Assembly: GCA_001897795.1 (NCBI GenBank)
Contig: MKUL01000036.1
Span: 1 to 64,000, forward strand
DNA from: Alphaproteobacteria bacterium 41-28
GTDB taxonomy: Bacteria > Pseudomonadota > Alphaproteobacteria > UBA9655
Reading direction: 5' to 3'
DNA: 64,000 nt
Position 1 is the stretch's first letter; every line of letters starts with the position of its first letter. A program made the position numbers and the translations under genes. Of this stretch, positions 63,485-64,000 are shown piece by piece. Under the pieces are notes generated by a model. That model saw nothing but the letters and a program-made list of their open reading frames with translations. It was not told the DNA's origin and did no database searches.

Positions 63485-63979
63485 TTACCGTTTCGAGAAC
63501 TGGAAGCTCCGGCGGGCTTTTTTGTGACCATACTTTTTACGTTCAACCACACGGGCATCCCGCCTCAAGAACCCTTCCTTCTTCAAAAGGGGCCGAAGTC
63601 CAGGCTCGTAATAAGTCAATGCTTTACTAATCCCATGACGAACAGCACCAGCTTGACCTGAGAGACCCCCGCCCGATACGGTACACATCACATCATATTG
63701 CTCTTGCCGATTAACGGTCGTAAAGGGTTGGTTCAACAGCATTTGCAAAACGGGCCGCGCAAAGTAAATCTTGCCTTCCCGTCCATTCACACTCATTTTT
63801 CCTGTCCCAGGCTTTATCCATACCCGAGCAATCGCATTTTTTCGCTTGCCCGTCGCATAGGAACGACCTAGGTCATCAATCTTCGGCTCTGGAAGAGGCT
63901 TTTCAGTTTCAGCTCCATTCAAGCCACCGGCTGCTTCAGAAACAGCAGATTTTAAGGTATCAAGGCTGACTTTCGCCAT
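63485..63979 (-). CDS. rpsI: 30S ribosomal protein S9
   Basis: 164 residues. The S9 core starts [28 protein letters not shown] (in pieces) and includes the signature [19 protein letters not shown]. The tail RRSFQFSKR ends in the Ser-Lys-Arg that reaches the ribosomal P site. An N-terminal extension of about 35 residues precedes the core, as in other alphaproteobacteria. rplM is expected directly upstream, beyond the window edge. The terminator at 63430 ends the operon. Confidence 0.97.
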   Translation of the reverse strand: MAKVSLDTLKSAVSEAAGGLNGAETEKPLPEPKIDDLGRSYATGKRKNAIARVWIKPGTGKMSVNGREGKIYFARPVLQMLLNQPFTTVNRQEQYDVMCTVSGGGLSGQAGAVRHGISKALTYYEPGLRPLLKKEGFLRRDARVVERKKYGHKKARRSFQFSKR

Positions 63980-64000
63980 TATCAGTCACTCCTTTTATTT

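Noticed and set aside
63226..63558. 110-codon minus-strand frame crossing the rpsI end
   Set aside because: Its first part is an out-of-frame reading of rpsI and its end is antisense to the SDR remnant; only the middle (63303-63420) looks like true coding sequence.

Overview
The window reads as a contiguous chromosomal stretch of a low-GC alphaproteobacterium. Supporting signs are the ctaC-ctaD-ctaB-ctaF-ctaG cytochrome aa3 oxidase order, an RNase E ending in the short Trp-rich tail seen in this class, a K+-independent type H+-pyrophosphatase, adjacent psd-pssA, and a full Tad/Cpa pilus export locus. The many exported orphan proteins, a large leucine-rich-repeat protein, eukaryote-like cysteine-rich miniproteins, palindromic intergenic repeats and decaying genes fit a protist- or amoeba-associated lineage such as Holosporales. 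That placement is inference; no rRNA is present to fix it.

Layout: 0.1-2.0 kb holds accBC (fatty acid synthesis). 2.4-10.4 kb has dnaE flanked by accessory genes: a knottin-like exported peptide, a 715-residue exported protein ending in a HigB/RelE-type toxin domain, an NCS1 permease and a second Cys-rich peptide. 10.8-18.5 kb has rne, a subtilisin-like protease with a Pro-rich 8-residue repeat tail, hppA with a parS-like 16-mer upstream, and a J-domain protein. 18.7-23.7 kb has a small exported orphan, a LOG-family hydrolase, psd-pssA (phosphatidylethanolamine synthesis), a tandem array of four related 8-Cys exported peptides interleaved with decayed copies of the pssA 3' end, and a BI-1 family membrane protein. 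23.7-25.8 kb is a large exported orphan. 25.9-30.0 kb is the ctaCDBFG operon, including a 29-codon ctaF-like gene overlapping both neighbours. 30.5-34.0 kb is the LRR protein. 34.4-41.2 kb has a YejA-like solute-binding protein, ctaE, an accessory island (transposase fragment, frameshifted acyltransferase, granulin-like peptide), then surf1 and an M16 protease. 41.2-53.4 kb is a nearly complete Tad locus with no pilin gene. 53.5-64.0 kb has an MFS transporter, two accessory exported loci (one frameshifted), rarA, a Deg protease, cutA, an exported cupin, gene fragments meeting at a poly-C tract, and rpsI.

Functionally there are housekeeping blocks (lipid synthesis, replication, RNA decay, respiration and its assembly factors, periplasmic quality control) separated by accessory loci whose products almost all carry signal peptides. 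The strongest candidates for something undescribed are the disulfide-rich miniprotein repertoire (four tandem paralogs plus knottin-like, granulin-like and SDC-motif peptides) and the exported protein with a HigB-like RNase domain and no antitoxin beside it. Two families of palindromic repeats punctuate the window, one of them inside the 5' coding part of ctaB.
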